From Leptospira ellinghausenii (GTDB lineage Bacteria; Spirochaetota; Leptospiria; Leptospirales; Leptospiraceae), in the NCBI RefSeq assembly GCF_003114815.1, contig NZ_BFAZ01000009.1:744001-808000 (forward strand): a stretch of DNA of 64,000 nt, read 5' to 3'. Below are positions 36,298-46,521 of the stretch, piece after piece. The notes beneath the pieces were generated by a model that was not told where the DNA came from, did no database searches, and worked only from the letters and a program-made list of their open reading frames with translations. The position numbers and the translations under genes were made by a program. Numbering within the stretch: position 1 is the stretch's first letter; the number at the start of each line of letters is the position of its first letter.

Positions 36298-38415
36298 TTA
36301 AGGAGATTTCTCTTTGGTTTTTTCTTCTTTTTTCTCTTCTTCTTCCTTGCCACCAAATATTGATTTAATTCCCTTCCAACTCTTTTGTACTCCACCAGTC
36401 ACATTTTCCACTGCTCGGTTGACATAGTCTGACATAGCAGATCCGGCTATGCCTCCAACAGCAGCTCCCGCTGGGCTTGCTAAAAAAATTGTGCCTGCAT
36501 ACACCGAACCTAACCAAATGGGATCAATGAAAGGTGAAGAAACTCCATAAGTTCCACGGTAAATAATAGGAAGTTTTAATGCCTTACCTGCAACTCCCGG
36601 GAATGCAATGGTAAACTTCATATCGATGGCTTTGTTAAATCCAATTTTTCCACCACCTGAACCTGCAATGCCATCGGCTTTTAAGGCAAAATTTTTGATT
36701 TCAATGTTTTCATTTGCATACTGAAAATCAAACTTAAGTTCATTATAAGGCGTAGCTCTACTAAAATCAATTTTCTTTAAGTTGATCACACTACCAATGG
36801 AACTAATTGGTTTTAATATGTTTGTATAACTTAATAATTCTCCATTTTTTGCATTAATATTCCCAATGATTTGTAAATTATCAACTAAACCATCTTCGGT
36901 ATCAGAAGGTGATAGGATTACAAAATCCGAATCTATACTTCCTGTAATGGGAGATATTTTAAAAATGTCTGATAAAACTGGCGCAATCGAAACATGTTTA
37001 ATTTCACCTTTTAAAGTAAGGCCAACAGGTTGTAACCAACGATATTCACCTGTACCAATGACATCGCCATCATATACTTTTAATTCATATCGGTTGATAT
37101 TTAATTTTCGTTTTGCATAATGAACATTTAATTTTAAAGAATCTGCTTTAAAATCAACTATTGTTAAATTTCGAAAATGAAAATCCAAATAAACATTCAT
37201 TCGATTCACATAGCCAGTACTTGGCAAACCACGCGTAAGGATTGATTTTTCAAAATCAGGATCGATCCAAATTTTAGAAACTTTGATGATACTAGGTACA
37301 TCCAAATAATCGGAAGTTCCTTCAAATGAAACTGTAGGCGAAAGAGGAGGTTTTAAAAAGTTTACGTAACCTGATCCATAAAGTTTTGATTTTCCCTTCC
37401 ACTCAACTATGATATTTGCAAAAGACAATTTATCTTCGTTACTATCATAATTGATAAGAGTCGATACGTGACCATCGGCAAAAGTTTTTCCGTCTTTTAA
37501 AGCCAAGTCTTGTACATGTAATTGGTCAACTACAGCATAAATTTTTGATTCATCTCTTTTATAAAATGGGATTGTACCAGATGTTTTTACAAATCTTAAA
37601 TCACCTCTTGTAAAAATGATTAAAATATCATGTAAATCGATACCTTTTACGTTTTGAAATTGGAACTCACCTTCCAATCTTAAAGTTTCATACGTTAACT
37701 TATCTTCGGTAAAAAGAAAATCGACACTGAAAGTAATAGGTTCATTATTTAATTTTCCGTACAAATAAAAATCAATATTCCGTAAATCATGGTCTATGTG
37801 AAGAGTCGTTCCCCATAGGTATAAGTTGATTTTTCGTGAATACAGTTTGTCATCGAATAAAATCGTAATGTTTTTAATTTCGATATGATTTACTAAATTT
37901 GCAAACGTCTTGGAAAAATAAAGTTCTTCAGGTGTTTCTTCCTGAATATCATTTTGAACTTTGGATTTGTTTTTAGATGTTAAAGTTATTTCCTCTAATG
38001 ATTGTTCCGAAAGTTTCTCAAATAATGGAAAAGATTCATCTTTTTCTCTGGTGATTTCAATTGTGCCAGTATTCAAGTATACTTTTCTTAATTCTAATGG
38101 TTTACCAACAAACACTCCATAATAAATTTCAATACGAAGTTTTTGGACGTGAATAATTTCATCATCAGCTTTAGAGACTGTAACTTCATTTAACTCGATG
38201 CCAGGGAAAGGGAAAAACACTGGTTCTGAACTTTTATAATTCACATTGAGTTGAGTCATTTTATAAGTAGACTCAAGAATTAGATTTTTGTAATAATCTG
38301 GATCAGCTAACAGCGGATATAATATAAAAAACATTGTCATGGATATGACAAAAATAAATGTTAAGAGTGTTTTCCCAATTACACCTTTGATTGTATCTCG
38401 TAAAGATATTTTCAC
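36298..38415 (-). CDS. AsmA-like exported membrane protein
   Basis: 705 residues with one N-terminal membrane helix (about 12-35), then a very long beta-strand-rich region with repeated short hydrophobic strands, and a C-terminal GTYGVSSPFIDPIWLG motif like that ending AsmA/TamB-family repeats. A Gly/Ala-rich stretch (AGTIFLASPAGAAVGGIAG, near 655) and a Lys/Glu-rich tail follow. AsmA-family proteins bridge the periplasm and move phospholipids or affect outer-membrane assembly. The start is a GTG with no Shine-Dalgarno, 7 bases after oppF-like, so it is probably translated by coupling as the last gene of that operon. Confidence 0.7.
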   Translation of the reverse strand: MKISLRDTIKGVIGKTLLTFIFVISMTMFFILYPLLADPDYYKNLILESTYKMTQLNVNYKSSEPVFFPFPGIELNEVTVSKADDEIIHVQKLRIEIYYGVFVGKPLELRKVYLNTGTIEITREKDESFPLFEKLSEQSLEEITLTSKNKSKVQNDIQEETPEELYFSKTFANLVNHIEIKNITILFDDKLYSRKINLYLWGTTLHIDHDLRNIDFYLYGKLNNEPITFSVDFLFTEDKLTYETLRLEGEFQFQNVKGIDLHDILIIFTRGDLRFVKTSGTIPFYKRDESKIYAVVDQLHVQDLALKDGKTFADGHVSTLINYDSNEDKLSFANIIVEWKGKSKLYGSGYVNFLKPPLSPTVSFEGTSDYLDVPSIIKVSKIWIDPDFEKSILTRGLPSTGYVNRMNVYLDFHFRNLTIVDFKADSLKLNVHYAKRKLNINRYELKVYDGDVIGTGEYRWLQPVGLTLKGEIKHVSIAPVLSDIFKISPITGSIDSDFVILSPSDTEDGLVDNLQIIGNINAKNGELLSYTNILKPISSIGSVINLKKIDFSRATPYNELKFDFQYANENIEIKNFALKADGIAGSGGGKIGFNKAIDMKFTIAFPGVAGKALKLPIIYRGTYGVSSPFIDPIWLGSVYAGTIFLASPAGAAVGGIAGSAMSDYVNRAVENVTGGVQKSWKGIKSIFGGKEEEEKKEEKTKEKSP

Positions 38416-38422
38416 AACAAAT

Positions 38423-39379
38423 TCATAACATCGGAAAATGGCATTTCACACGATGTAGTTCCGAAGGATAAATTTCCTTTGGCTCTTCTGATTTGCAAAT
38501 CTCTTTTGCAATCGGACACCTTGTATGAAACCGGCAACCTTTTGGTTGGTTCATAATACTTGGGATTTCCCCAACGAGTGGCTTCGAAATTTTGTTTCTT
38601 TGTTTTAAATCAAAACTAGCGGAAAAGAGAGCTTTAGTATATGGGTGGAGCGGATGATTACTGATTTCATCCCGGCTCCCCTCTTCTACGATTTGGCCTA
38701 AGTACATCACAGCGATCCGATCCGAAACATGTTTTACGATATTTAAGTCATGAGATATGAACAAATACGATAATCCATATTTTTCTCTTAGAAAAAGAAG
38801 GTTATTGATCACTTGGGCTTGTGTGGAAATATCCAAAGCAGATACAGCTTCATCACATACAACTAAATTTGGTTCTAGGATTAAGGCCCTAGCAATAGCA
38901 ATCCTTTGCCTTTGCCCTCCACTGAATTCATGTGGGTACCTATGTAAGATGTCAGCTGGTAAATTGACTTCTGATAAAGCTTTGATTGCCTTTTCTTTTT
39001 TTTCAGACAAGCTCAATTTTGGAAAATGAATTTGTAAGCCTTCTGTAATGATTTCTTCAATCGTAAAACGAGGGTTTAATGAAGAATATGGATCTTGAAA
39101 AACAACTTGGATTTTTCGTCTTAAATGTTTTTGTTCTTCTTTTGAAATGTTTGTGATGTCTTTGTCTTCAAAATGAATGGATCCTTTATCAATTGGTAGT
39201 AAAGATAGAATGGCACGGCCAATGGTTGATTTTCCACAACCCGACTCACCAACAAGTCCCAAAATTTTTCCTTTTGGAATGGAAAAATGTACAGAATCAA
39301 CTGCCACAAGGCGTTTAGTCGAAAAGGAAAGAGATTGGGATTGTTTGTAAGAAACAACCAAGTCCGTTACATTAAGCAC
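38423..39379 (-). CDS. Peptide ABC transporter ATPase (OppF/DppF-like)
   Basis: 318 residues. Walker A is GESGCGKST (near 45), the signature is FSGGQRQRIAIARAL (near 150), and Walker B is LVVCDEAVSALD. The C-terminal oligopeptide domain has CRFHTRCPIAKEIC, whose cysteines can bind an iron-sulfur cluster in DppD/OppD relatives. It powers peptide uptake at the inner membrane together with the ATPase gene that overlaps it by 8 bases. In the Yej system the two ATPases are fused; here they are separate. Confidence 0.9.
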   Translation of the reverse strand: MLNVTDLVVSYKQSQSLSFSTKRLVAVDSVHFSIPKGKILGLVGESGCGKSTIGRAILSLLPIDKGSIHFEDKDITNISKEEQKHLRRKIQVVFQDPYSSLNPRFTIEEIITEGLQIHFPKLSLSEKKEKAIKALSEVNLPADILHRYPHEFSGGQRQRIAIARALILEPNLVVCDEAVSALDISTQAQVINNLLFLREKYGLSYLFISHDLNIVKHVSDRIAVMYLGQIVEEGSRDEISNHPLHPYTKALFSASFDLKQRNKISKPLVGEIPSIMNQPKGCRFHTRCPIAKEICKSEEPKEIYPSELHRVKCHFPML

Positions 39380-40361
39380 TTTCTTTTCCTCCGTATAAAA
39401 AACATTCCACTGTTTGTGAATCTGACACTACGGTTGATTTCGGGATTGATGTATCACAAATTTCTAATTTATCTTTACAACGAGTGTGAAATCGACAACC
39501 ACTTGGATACGATTTTGGTGAAGGAACAATTCCATCAATTGTTACTAATTTTTTTCCAATATTTTCATGCGTTGGATATGCAGAGATCAATGCTTTGGTA
39601 TATGGATGTTTAGGAGAATCAATTACCATATCCACACTCCCTTGTTCCACAATTTTACCAGCATACATCACTGCAATCCTGTCTGCAATATGGCTCACAA
39701 GTCCAATATCATGAGATATGAATAACACTGACATTCCATTTTCTTTTCTTAGTTCTTTGAGTAATTCAATTAACTGAAGTTGGATGGTGACATCTATGGC
39801 ACTTGTAGGTTCATCTGCGATCAAAATTTTTGGATCACACATAAGTGCCATTGCGATACAAACTCTTTGTAACATCCCACCAGAAAATTGGTTAGGATAT
39901 TGTTCCAATCGATGTTTTGCATCCGTGATTCCAACTCGTTCTAATAAATAAATTGCTTTTTTTTCAGCTTCTTCTTTGGAACCAAGTCCATGTAATAAAA
40001 AACTTTCAATTAATTGGTTTCCAATTTTGTGTAATGGATTGAGAGAAGAAAAAGGTTCTTGGAATACATATGCAATTTCCCTTCCACGAACAGACCTTAG
40101 TTTTTCACTGGAAGATTCTAATAAATTGTTTCCTTCAAACAAAATGGAACCCGTTGGATAAATGGTATTGTTAGAAGGTAATAATTTGGTTAATGCCAAA
40201 CATGTAATGGATTTTCCACAACCAGATTCACCAACAAGTGCCAATGTTTCCCCTTTTTTTAAGTGAAAACTAATTCCACTGACAATTGGCAACGTTCCAT
40301 CATCCGTTTTGATATGGACACTTAGATCCTTAACTTCAATGGCTTTCTGATTGGGGTTCAT
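39372..40361 (-). CDS. Peptide ABC transporter ATPase (OppD/DppD-like)
   Basis: 329 residues. Walker A is GESGCGKSI (near 41), the signature [15 protein letters not shown] (near 160) and Walker [13 protein letters not shown]. The C-terminal segment [15 protein letters not shown] resembles the Fe-S-binding end of DppD-type ATPases. The Walker A ends in Ser-Ile in place of Ser-Thr, a substitution also common in OppD. It overlaps the permease gene upstream by 4 bases and its partner ATPase by 8, so the four transport genes are one translational unit. Confidence 0.9.
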   Translation of the reverse strand: MNPNQKAIEVKDLSVHIKTDDGTLPIVSGISFHLKKGETLALVGESGCGKSITCLALTKLLPSNNTIYPTGSILFEGNNLLESSSEKLRSVRGREIAYVFQEPFSSLNPLHKIGNQLIESFLLHGLGSKEEAEKKAIYLLERVGITDAKHRLEQYPNQFSGGMLQRVCIAMALMCDPKILIADEPTSAIDVTIQLQLIELLKELRKENGMSVLFISHDIGLVSHIADRIAVMYAGKIVEQGSVDMVIDSPKHPYTKALISAYPTHENIGKKLVTIDGIVPSPKSYPSGCRFHTRCKDKLEICDTSIPKSTVVSDSQTVECFLYGGKESA

Positions 40362-41407
40362 TCGTAAACCACCTTATCTTTTGGATCAAAAGCATCTCTT
40401 AATCCCTCTCCCACAAAGGCAGAGAACAATATCGTTAAAAATAAGGCAACCGATGGAAAGGTAATGAGCCACCAAGCAGTTAAACGTTCTCTTCCTTGCC
40501 CAATGAGTTCACCCCAAGAAGGATTGGGTGCGGGGATTCCATATCCCAAAAAGTCCAAAGCTGATAAAACTGAAATCGCAGAGATGAGTATGAATGGTAA
40601 AAAGGTAACAAGAGGTGTAAGTGAATTTGGTAACAAATGACGCATGATGATGGAATAGGAAGAGGCACCCAAAGTTTTTGCTGCATCAACAAACTGTTGT
40701 TTGCGGAGCTTTAAAAACTCGCCACGCATATAATAACTAAGTCCAATCCAACTGAGTGATCCATAAGTGACAATAAGAACCATAAATCCCCTGCCAAAAA
40801 ATGAACCCATGATGAGGATCAAATAGAGAAATGGAATTGCAGAAAGGATTTCAATGATCCTTTGCAAAAATAAATCCAATCGTCCAACAAAATAACCTTG
40901 AACCCCACCAATAAAGGAAGCTAGTAAAATTTCAACTACGATGAGAATCAAACTAAATGTCATCGCCAATCGATACCCATAAACGATACGAGTAAACACA
41001 TCACGTCCACGATCATCAGTCCCCATCCAATGCCGAAATGTTGGTTTGGAAGGCGGATTTGTTCCTTCTTCTAAACTGTCTAAATTATCTTCATTCACAC
41101 CAAATGGGATCGGTGGGAACACCATGCGATTGGAAGAATCTTGGAACCTAGGCTCCCGATTTAACTTTTTATAATTTGGTTCCGTTAAATTATTCCCACC
41201 AAATTTGGTTTCGGGATAAAACTGGAAAATGGGAAATGAGACCGATCCTTCATACAATACAAACAATGGTTTGTTGTTAATGAGAAGTGGGGAAAACAAA
41301 GAAATAAGATATGTGTAAAAGAGCACAAGTAATGAATAATAGGCTCTTTTATTTTTTTTGAATTTTTCCCACTTACGTATGTTTGCCGGGTTTGATATAA
41401 ACTTCAT
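40358..41407 (-). CDS. Peptide ABC transporter permease (YejE/OppC-like)
   Basis: 349 residues. After a first membrane helix a long periplasmic loop (about 48-135) follows, with [17 protein letters not shown] and YPETKFGG, which closely resembles YejE of the YejABEF microcin C/peptide importer. Then come [16 protein letters not shown], five helices and the EAA loop ([20 protein letters not shown]). It forms the inner-membrane pore with the gene upstream, which it overlaps by 4 bases. Confidence 0.9.
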   Translation of the reverse strand: MKFISNPANIRKWEKFKKNKRAYYSLLVLFYTYLISLFSPLLINNKPLFVLYEGSVSFPIFQFYPETKFGGNNLTEPNYKKLNREPRFQDSSNRMVFPPIPFGVNEDNLDSLEEGTNPPSKPTFRHWMGTDDRGRDVFTRIVYGYRLAMTFSLILIVVEILLASFIGGVQGYFVGRLDLFLQRIIEILSAIPFLYLILIMGSFFGRGFMVLIVTYGSLSWIGLSYYMRGEFLKLRKQQFVDAAKTLGASSYSIIMRHLLPNSLTPLVTFLPFILISAISVLSALDFLGYGIPAPNPSWGELIGQGRERLTAWWLITFPSVALFLTILFSAFVGEGLRDAFDPKDKVVYE

Positions 41408-42414
41408 TCGAAATCAATCCTCGGATCTATCAAAATATAACAAAAATCAGAGACAATTTTGCCAATGAGACCTAAAAAACTTTGTGCGAGGAGTAGGCCC
41501 ATCATTAAATCAGTATCCCTTTCTCGAACGGCTTCAAAGCTGAGTAAACCCATTCCATCAATGTTGAAAACAAGTTCAATGAATAAGGATCCAGAAAATA
41601 TCAAAGTTAAATTACTACCAAATCCCGTTGCAATGGGTATGAGTGAGTTTCGGAATGCATGTTTAAAAATGGAATCTGAAAAACTAAGACCTTTGGAAAT
41701 TGCAGTTCTTACATATTCTTTTGCAATTTGATCTAACAAACTATTTTTCATGAGTAACGTGAGAACTGCAAAACTACCAACTACATAACAAATCACAGGT
41801 AAAAACATATGAGCCAATCTATCTTTTACCTTACCCCAAACACTTAAATCCTCATAAAAATCCGATACTTCATGTCCCAAGGGAAATAAGGAAAAAACTT
41901 CTCCAGAAGCAAACAAATACAATAGTAACATCGCAAAGGCGAATACTGGTAATGAATATGTAAAAAAGATAATAAAACTAGAAATGAAATCAAAATGACT
42001 GCCTTCTTTCAGAGCTTTTTGGATTCCAAGTGGGATACAAATAAAGTAGGTTAGAAAAAAACCTGAAAGTCCAAAAAACAAAGATACAGGAAGTTTTTCT
42101 ACAATGAGATCAGAAACCTTTCTTGAGTGCAATCTGGATTCTCCAAGGTCAAATTGAACAATTTGTTTTAGCCAATAAAAATAGGCAACTGGGGCCGGTT
42201 TATCCAAATGAAGTCTTTTTTTGATGAGTTCAATTTCTTCTTGGGAAATTTGTTTGGTTGATGCTCCCGCTAAATTACCCGCACCTTTGAGTTTTGCAAT
42301 TTCACTATTCAGTGGGCCACCAGGTGCAAAATGAGAGATGAGAAAAACTAAAAAAGTGATTCCTAAAAGGGTAGGAAAAATTAATAAAAATCGTTTTAAA
42401 AAATATTTCCACAT
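41404..42414 (-). CDS. Peptide ABC transporter permease (YejB/OppB-like)
   Basis: 336 residues with six membrane helices. The N-terminus [20 protein letters not shown] followed by [15 protein letters not shown] is the YejB-type start, and [19 protein letters not shown] is the EAA cytoplasmic loop. It is the first transport gene of the operon, 3 bases after the CrtC/AttH-like gene. No periplasmic binding protein (YejA/OppA) is encoded in the cluster, so that subunit must be elsewhere. Confidence 0.9.
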   Translation of the reverse strand: MWKYFLKRFLLIFPTLLGITFLVFLISHFAPGGPLNSEIAKLKGAGNLAGASTKQISQEEIELIKKRLHLDKPAPVAYFYWLKQIVQFDLGESRLHSRKVSDLIVEKLPVSLFFGLSGFFLTYFICIPLGIQKALKEGSHFDFISSFIIFFTYSLPVFAFAMLLLYLFASGEVFSLFPLGHEVSDFYEDLSVWGKVKDRLAHMFLPVICYVVGSFAVLTLLMKNSLLDQIAKEYVRTAISKGLSFSDSIFKHAFRNSLIPIATGFGSNLTLIFSGSLFIELVFNIDGMGLLSFEAVRERDTDLMMGLLLAQSFLGLIGKIVSDFCYILIDPRIDFE

Positions 42415-42417
42415 GGC

Positions 42418-43464
42418 TTAGAACTCCCACCAGTCTTTCGATTTTTGATAACCTTTCAATTCTAAATATCCTTTGGCTGACTTTTTTTCTATTGGATCTT
42501 TGGCTAGAACCGCCCCTTCCCAATAGATGGTTTTTGTGGAATCACTGCCATCAAACTCTTGTTCATTGAAAATGGGAGAAACAATCCACTCACCACCAGG
42601 GTATTTGATTTTCCAATGTAAAGGGTAGATGATTTTCGTTTGATTACTCTTCCAGGAAGATCCAGTTGGAACCATTTGGATATCTTTTGGATCATTCCAA
42701 TAAGTTACGTTGCCATTTGCATCACGATACGTCCCAAATATTTCAGGAGTTTGTTCGGGTGATTCTCTAAACCGAAAAAATACATAATCACCACCCTGTT
42801 CATCCATGAGACAAATCCAATCCCAAGCAGATTGGCCTTTTGCTAAGGTAGGAATGTTTTGAAATGATTTTTCACTCCATTCATGGTCCATCCATGAGTC
42901 TCCCGATACAATGGTTTCTTGTTTCCCCAAAAAAACCAATTTGCCTTTGGTTTTGAGCCTCGGATAACTATAATAATACGAAAATATATTTGGGTTCCGT
43001 TTAGATTTAATGGAAATTCCATTTTTTCCTTGGGACAAAACTTTTCCATTCCCTTCTAAAGTGAATTCAATTGCGATTTCATTTGATTTTGGTTTTGCTT
43101 TGATTAAAAACTTATCTTTTGAAAGAATTTGAAATTCATATTCACCGCTAAAAATTCTACTTTGATCGTAACCAGCAAGACCACTTAAGTTCCGTTTGAT
43201 GGTCTGTGCAGTTTTATGTTTTCGTCTCGAAAGATCTGAAATTGCAAAATGAACAGGAAATACTTCAGGATTCCAATTTTCACCATCAGAAAACTTCAAT
43301 CGAAAAAAGGAAAGTTCGTATCCGTATGAATTTCCAGATTCGGTTTGGAGTTGGCCGACAAAATAACACCACTCCAAACTAAAATCAGAATGGAAACTAT
43401 GGTCTCTCGGAAAACTAAAATGAAATAAACAAAGAGAAAGTAAAATAACCTTAATTCGATTCAT
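42418..43464 (-). CDS. Exported CrtC/AttH-like lipocalin-domain protein
   Basis: About 348 residues from the ATG at 43464, which gives a clean signal peptide (MNRIKVILLSLCLF) and has GGGAG about 10 bases upstream; a longer reading from 43521 is less likely. The family motifs are FSLEWCYFVGQLQ (near 33), SGDSWMDHEWS (near 190), and QGGDYVFFRFRE. This two-domain lipocalin-like family (COG5621) includes carotenoid 1,2-hydratase CrtC and the AttH protein; most members are unassigned secreted proteins. Its substrate here is unknown. It starts inside the end of the phosphatase gene (14-base overlap) and is 3 bases from the permease gene. Confidence 0.75.
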   Translation of the reverse strand: MNRIKVILLSLCLFHFSFPRDHSFHSDFSLEWCYFVGQLQTESGNSYGYELSFFRLKFSDGENWNPEVFPVHFAISDLSRRKHKTAQTIKRNLSGLAGYDQSRIFSGEYEFQILSKDKFLIKAKPKSNEIAIEFTLEGNGKVLSQGKNGISIKSKRNPNIFSYYYSYPRLKTKGKLVFLGKQETIVSGDSWMDHEWSEKSFQNIPTLAKGQSAWDWICLMDEQGGDYVFFRFRESPEQTPEIFGTYRDANGNVTYWNDPKDIQMVPTGSSWKSNQTKIIYPLHWKIKYPGGEWIVSPIFNEQEFDGSDSTKTIYWEGAVLAKDPIEKKSAKGYLELKGYQKSKDWWEF

Positions 43465-45487
43465 CAGGCAATAACTCCCACTTTTTTTCCAGTGGAAGGA
43501 TATGTAAATACGTGGATTCAATGTATTTCATTTTATCGATCACATCTTTCATTTTTTGTTTTTGATTCAATTTGCGGTAAAGTTGTGCTAAATTATATAA
43601 ATTAGATAAATTCGAATCATTAATGGAATAAGCTTTTTTCCATTCCAATTCGGCTTTTTCGTATTGTTCCACTTGGTAATAACAATAACCTAAAATTGCA
43701 TGTGATTTAAAATGGTTGGTCTTAAATTTATTATAAGATTCCAACATCGATATTGCTTCATCAAATTTTCCGTAGTATGCCAAAGCCTTACCATATGCTA
43801 ATTGGGTATTCAGTTCTCTTGGTAAGATTTGGTGTGCCTTTTCATAACAATTGACTGCAGTATTGTAATCTTTTTGATGATAGGCCTGATCTCCTTGTCG
43901 TTTAATCTGATGAAACTCTGCCAGTCGTGGTGACAACTGTAATCCAAGTAAAGTGATGTCATCCATTGCATCTGTTCCCATCGTAAACTCTCTATGATGG
44001 TTCATGATGGATTCAACTGTCTCTTGGATTGTGGCATTTGCATTTTCTTCGATTAATTGTAAAAGTTTAATTTCTCCGAATGCATGACCATGATCATTCT
44101 CAGCTTCTGTTAATCCATCTGTGTATAAGAATAATTTATCTCCAGGTTCCAATTGGAGGTGTAAGTCACTGTATGTATCTCCAGCGTCAGGAAACATTCC
44201 TAAGAATGTTCCTTCACCTTCACATACTTCTGCTTTGCCAGTTCGGAGGCGGAATATAATGGGTCTTGGGTGACCCGCAATTGAATACACAACTTTGTAA
44301 TCAGAGTGGATGAGAAGGTAAACACAAGTGGTGTAACCTTGTTGTTTGACAAGGTCAAGTAACTCACGATTGATTAATTTAAATGTTTCCGATGGTTTAG
44401 GTTTTTTAAAATTCGAAAATAACATTTTCGAAAGTGCAGTGATAAAAGCAGCAGGGACTCCATGACCCGATACATCACAAACAGCAACACCTAACTTATC
44501 AGCATGGTAGGGAAAATAATCGTAATAATCCCCACTCACTTCTTGCATGGGACTAAAACCCGTCCAAAATTGAATCCCATTCCAATCAGGGATAATTTCA
44601 GGTATCAATCCCTTTTGGATGTTTTTTGCAAGGCGAAGGTCCTTTGCCATGGAGAGTTGTTTTTTTTCTAACTCTTGTTTGAAAGACTTCAGTACTTCAA
44701 CGGCTGCTTCCAAATCACGATTTTCAATCGCAAGTTCACGTGATTTACCGACAACATCTCTTACATCGACAATTGACATCTCTTCCAATGTTGTTTCTGA
44801 GCGAGAGGTAACCATCACACGATGGCGAGAAGAAACGTTTTCTTTAGTTAGATGTGATCTAGATAAATACAAAACTTCATCTTTCCATTCCAATTCGTAT
44901 TCATTGGCATCGGAACCAAATTGTATTTCCTCACCCAATTCTTTGTGAGAAATGTGAATGCCAAAAAGTTTGGTTTTTGTCATTCGGATATTAAATTCTT
45001 TGAGTTCAAAGAGGACAGCAAGGCCATTTAACATACCTTGGAAAAATACTGCATCATACCATTTTTCTTGGAACTCAGGAAGGTATGTAAAAACGAATTT
45101 CACATGTTTGTCTGCAATCGGTTTTACATTTAAGTAAACTGCTCTTGTTAGGCGACCAATCAAAATAGGTAACCTATAGATCATTTCCACTAAATCAATC
45201 CTAGAATCATCATGTGGTAATAAATCATAGGCATTGGTAATCAATGTTTCTGTTCCCACATGGTATAAAATTCCTGAAATATCCAAAGAGGAGGTAATTT
45301 GTTGGATGATTTTATCTTCTAAGGACTGAGAAATCCAATAATTGGGATCCTTAAGAATACGATTGTAGGTGGTATCATCTAAAATATCAGGAAAAGGGTT
45401 CGTGTGAATCGAAAGATTTTGTTCACGCTCATATACTTGGATGAGGCCTGATACTCGTTTTGATGATATTTCTCTAGCAGAATGCAG
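43451..45487 (-). CDS. SpoIIE/PP2C-type phosphatase with TPR repeats, CTG start
   Basis: 678 residues if started at CTG 45487. Order: N-terminal sensor-like region (1-270), coiled coil (about 265-300), SpoIIE phosphatase domain (about 305-520; NIQKGLIPE, SGDYYDYF, CDVSGHGVPAAF, YTDGLTEAE, MDDITLLGLQ) and three to four TPRs (about 530-660). The metal-binding aspartates are present, so it should dephosphorylate serine/threonine in a partner-switch pathway. A TTG at 45286 would give 611 residues, but it has no Shine-Dalgarno and discards 67 codons that read as normal protein (e.g. DPNYWISQSLEDKIIQQ). An in-frame TAG lies at 45493-45491, and only CTG lies between, 8 bases after GGGAGGG. Confidence 0.82.
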   Translation of the reverse strand: MHSAREISSKRVSGLIQVYEREQNLSIHTNPFPDILDDTTYNRILKDPNYWISQSLEDKIIQQITSSLDISGILYHVGTETLITNAYDLLPHDDSRIDLVEMIYRLPILIGRLTRAVYLNVKPIADKHVKFVFTYLPEFQEKWYDAVFFQGMLNGLAVLFELKEFNIRMTKTKLFGIHISHKELGEEIQFGSDANEYELEWKDEVLYLSRSHLTKENVSSRHRVMVTSRSETTLEEMSIVDVRDVVGKSRELAIENRDLEAAVEVLKSFKQELEKKQLSMAKDLRLAKNIQKGLIPEIIPDWNGIQFWTGFSPMQEVSGDYYDYFPYHADKLGVAVCDVSGHGVPAAFITALSKMLFSNFKKPKPSETFKLINRELLDLVKQQGYTTCVYLLIHSDYKVVYSIAGHPRPIIFRLRTGKAEVCEGEGTFLGMFPDAGDTYSDLHLQLEPGDKLFLYTDGLTEAENDHGHAFGEIKLLQLIEENANATIQETVESIMNHHREFTMGTDAMDDITLLGLQLSPRLAEFHQIKRQGDQAYHQKDYNTAVNCYEKAHQILPRELNTQLAYGKALAYYGKFDEAISMLESYNKFKTNHFKSHAILGYCYYQVEQYEKAELEWKKAYSINDSNLSNLYNLAQLYRKLNQKQKMKDVIDKMKYIESTYLHILPLEKKWELLPDESN

Positions 45488-45500
45488 TGGCTAAACCCTC

Positions 45501-45518
45501 CCGAAGATTCCCCTTCGG
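45501..45518. repeat. Inverted repeat in the leader of the phosphatase gene
   Basis: CCGAAG (45501-45506) and CTTCGG (45513-45518) form a perfect six-base stem with a six-base loop. On the minus strand the second arm runs into the GGGAGGG ribosome-binding site of the CTG-start phosphatase gene, so the hairpin could limit access to it. It also lies in the leader of the divergent plus-strand gene. Confidence 0.45.
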
Positions 45519-45573
45519 TAGGAGAAAAATAAATTTCAATCGATCCCTAGGCAATAGATTTTTCAATGGAGAT

Positions 45574-46029
45574 ATGATTTGGTATCTAAGAGTTTTTGGA
45601 ATCTTTCTCTTTGTTTTTGTTTTTGCCGTCTTAGGTCAAAAGGAAACTCGTTTGGAGCGTAATTGGGAGGTAAAATTAAAACCTGACCAAACCTTAAAGA
45701 ATTTGTATGAATCCTTCCAACCAAAATCCTCTCGAGCTCCTGTAGTGGGCGAAGAATGGGAATCAAAAACCTTAGGGGAAACGGTGAAATGCAAAACAAC
45801 TTCTGTCACAAATACACCGACAATTTCTTTCCAAATCGAAAGCCAAGGTTTCAAACATTACGAAGTTCTAAAAGAAACCTACCAACTCGATCCGACCGAG
45901 AACGGCGTTCGTATCCACGGAATTTTGGAAATCCAAACGGCTCCCAATTTCATTTCTAAACTTTTGTTTTTATTTTTTAGCGATGCCGATTTAAACCACA
46001 TCGCCACTTTGAAAGAAAAAAGATTTTAA
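45574..46029 (+). CDS. Single-pass membrane-anchored protein, possibly SRPBCC-like
   Basis: About 151 residues from the ATG at 45574 (GGAGAT just upstream). A longer reading from a GTG at 45487 lacks a ribosome-binding site and would share its first base with the divergent gene's start. One membrane helix (about 3-20) precedes a soluble domain with alternating strands (GEEWESKTLGETVKCK; HYEVLKETYQLDPTENGVR) that resembles a START/polyketide-cyclase-like beta-sheet; this assignment is weak. It ends 5 bases before the convergent ispF stop. Confidence 0.6.
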   Translation: MIWYLRVFGIFLFVFVFAVLGQKETRLERNWEVKLKPDQTLKNLYESFQPKSSRAPVVGEEWESKTLGETVKCKTTSVTNTPTISFQIESQGFKHYEVLKETYQLDPTENGVRIHGILEIQTAPNFISKLLFLFFSDADLNHIATLKEKRF

Positions 46030-46034
46030 TGGTG

Positions 46035-46520
46035 TTATTTTGTGCTCTCGATGAGCACAGTTGCCATCACCATCACACCTTCACTTCTACCTAAAGCTCC
46101 CATCCCTTCCGAAGTTGTCGCCTTGATGGAAACACAGTCTAACGGAAGTTTTGTGATTTGTGCCAAAGATGCATTGAGTTCAGCACGGATGGGACCTATT
46201 TTGGGATGATCACCAACATACGTACAATCTACATTGATGAGTTTGAATTTTTTTTCGTCTAGAAGTTCTAAACATTTATCAATGATCACAGAGGATTTCA
46301 TATTTTTATACTGTGGGTCGGTGTCAGGGAAATGAACCCCAATATCGCCAAGTGCCAATGCACCTAAAATTGCATCTGCCACTGCATGTAAAACTACGTC
46401 CGCATCACTATGACCCAAAAAAGCAAATTCCGATTTCACTTCCACACCTGCAAGTACCAGGGGGCGAAATGGTTCATGGATTAATTTATGAAAATCGATT
46501 CCGTTTCCAACTCTAAACAT
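46035..46520 (-). CDS. ispF: 2-C-methyl-D-erythritol 2,4-cyclodiphosphate synthase
   Basis: 161 residues, normal length. The zinc-binding D-x-H motif is GIDFHKL (Asp9, His11), with [19 protein letters not shown] (third His) and the diphosphate-binding FPDTDPQYK. The C-terminal [19 protein letters not shown] segment ([12 protein letters not shown]) is the family signature. It makes the cyclic diphosphate of the non-mevalonate isoprenoid pathway as a cytoplasmic trimer. It starts 1 base after the nadA stop, so the two share a transcript. Confidence 0.96.
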   Translation of the reverse strand: MFRVGNGIDFHKLIHEPFRPLVLAGVEVKSEFAFLGHSDADVVLHAVADAILGALALGDIGVHFPDTDPQYKNMKSSVIIDKCLELLDEKKFKLINVDCTYVGDHPKIGPIRAELNASLAQITKLPLDCVSIKATTSEGMGALGRSEGVMVMATVLIESTK

Positions 46521-46521
46521 A

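Noticed and set aside
39372..39379. Possible frameshift between the two peptide-transporter ATPases, since Yej ATPases are fused
   Set aside because: Each gene has its own complete ATPase and C-terminal domain with only an 8-base overlap, the normal Opp/Dpp arrangement.
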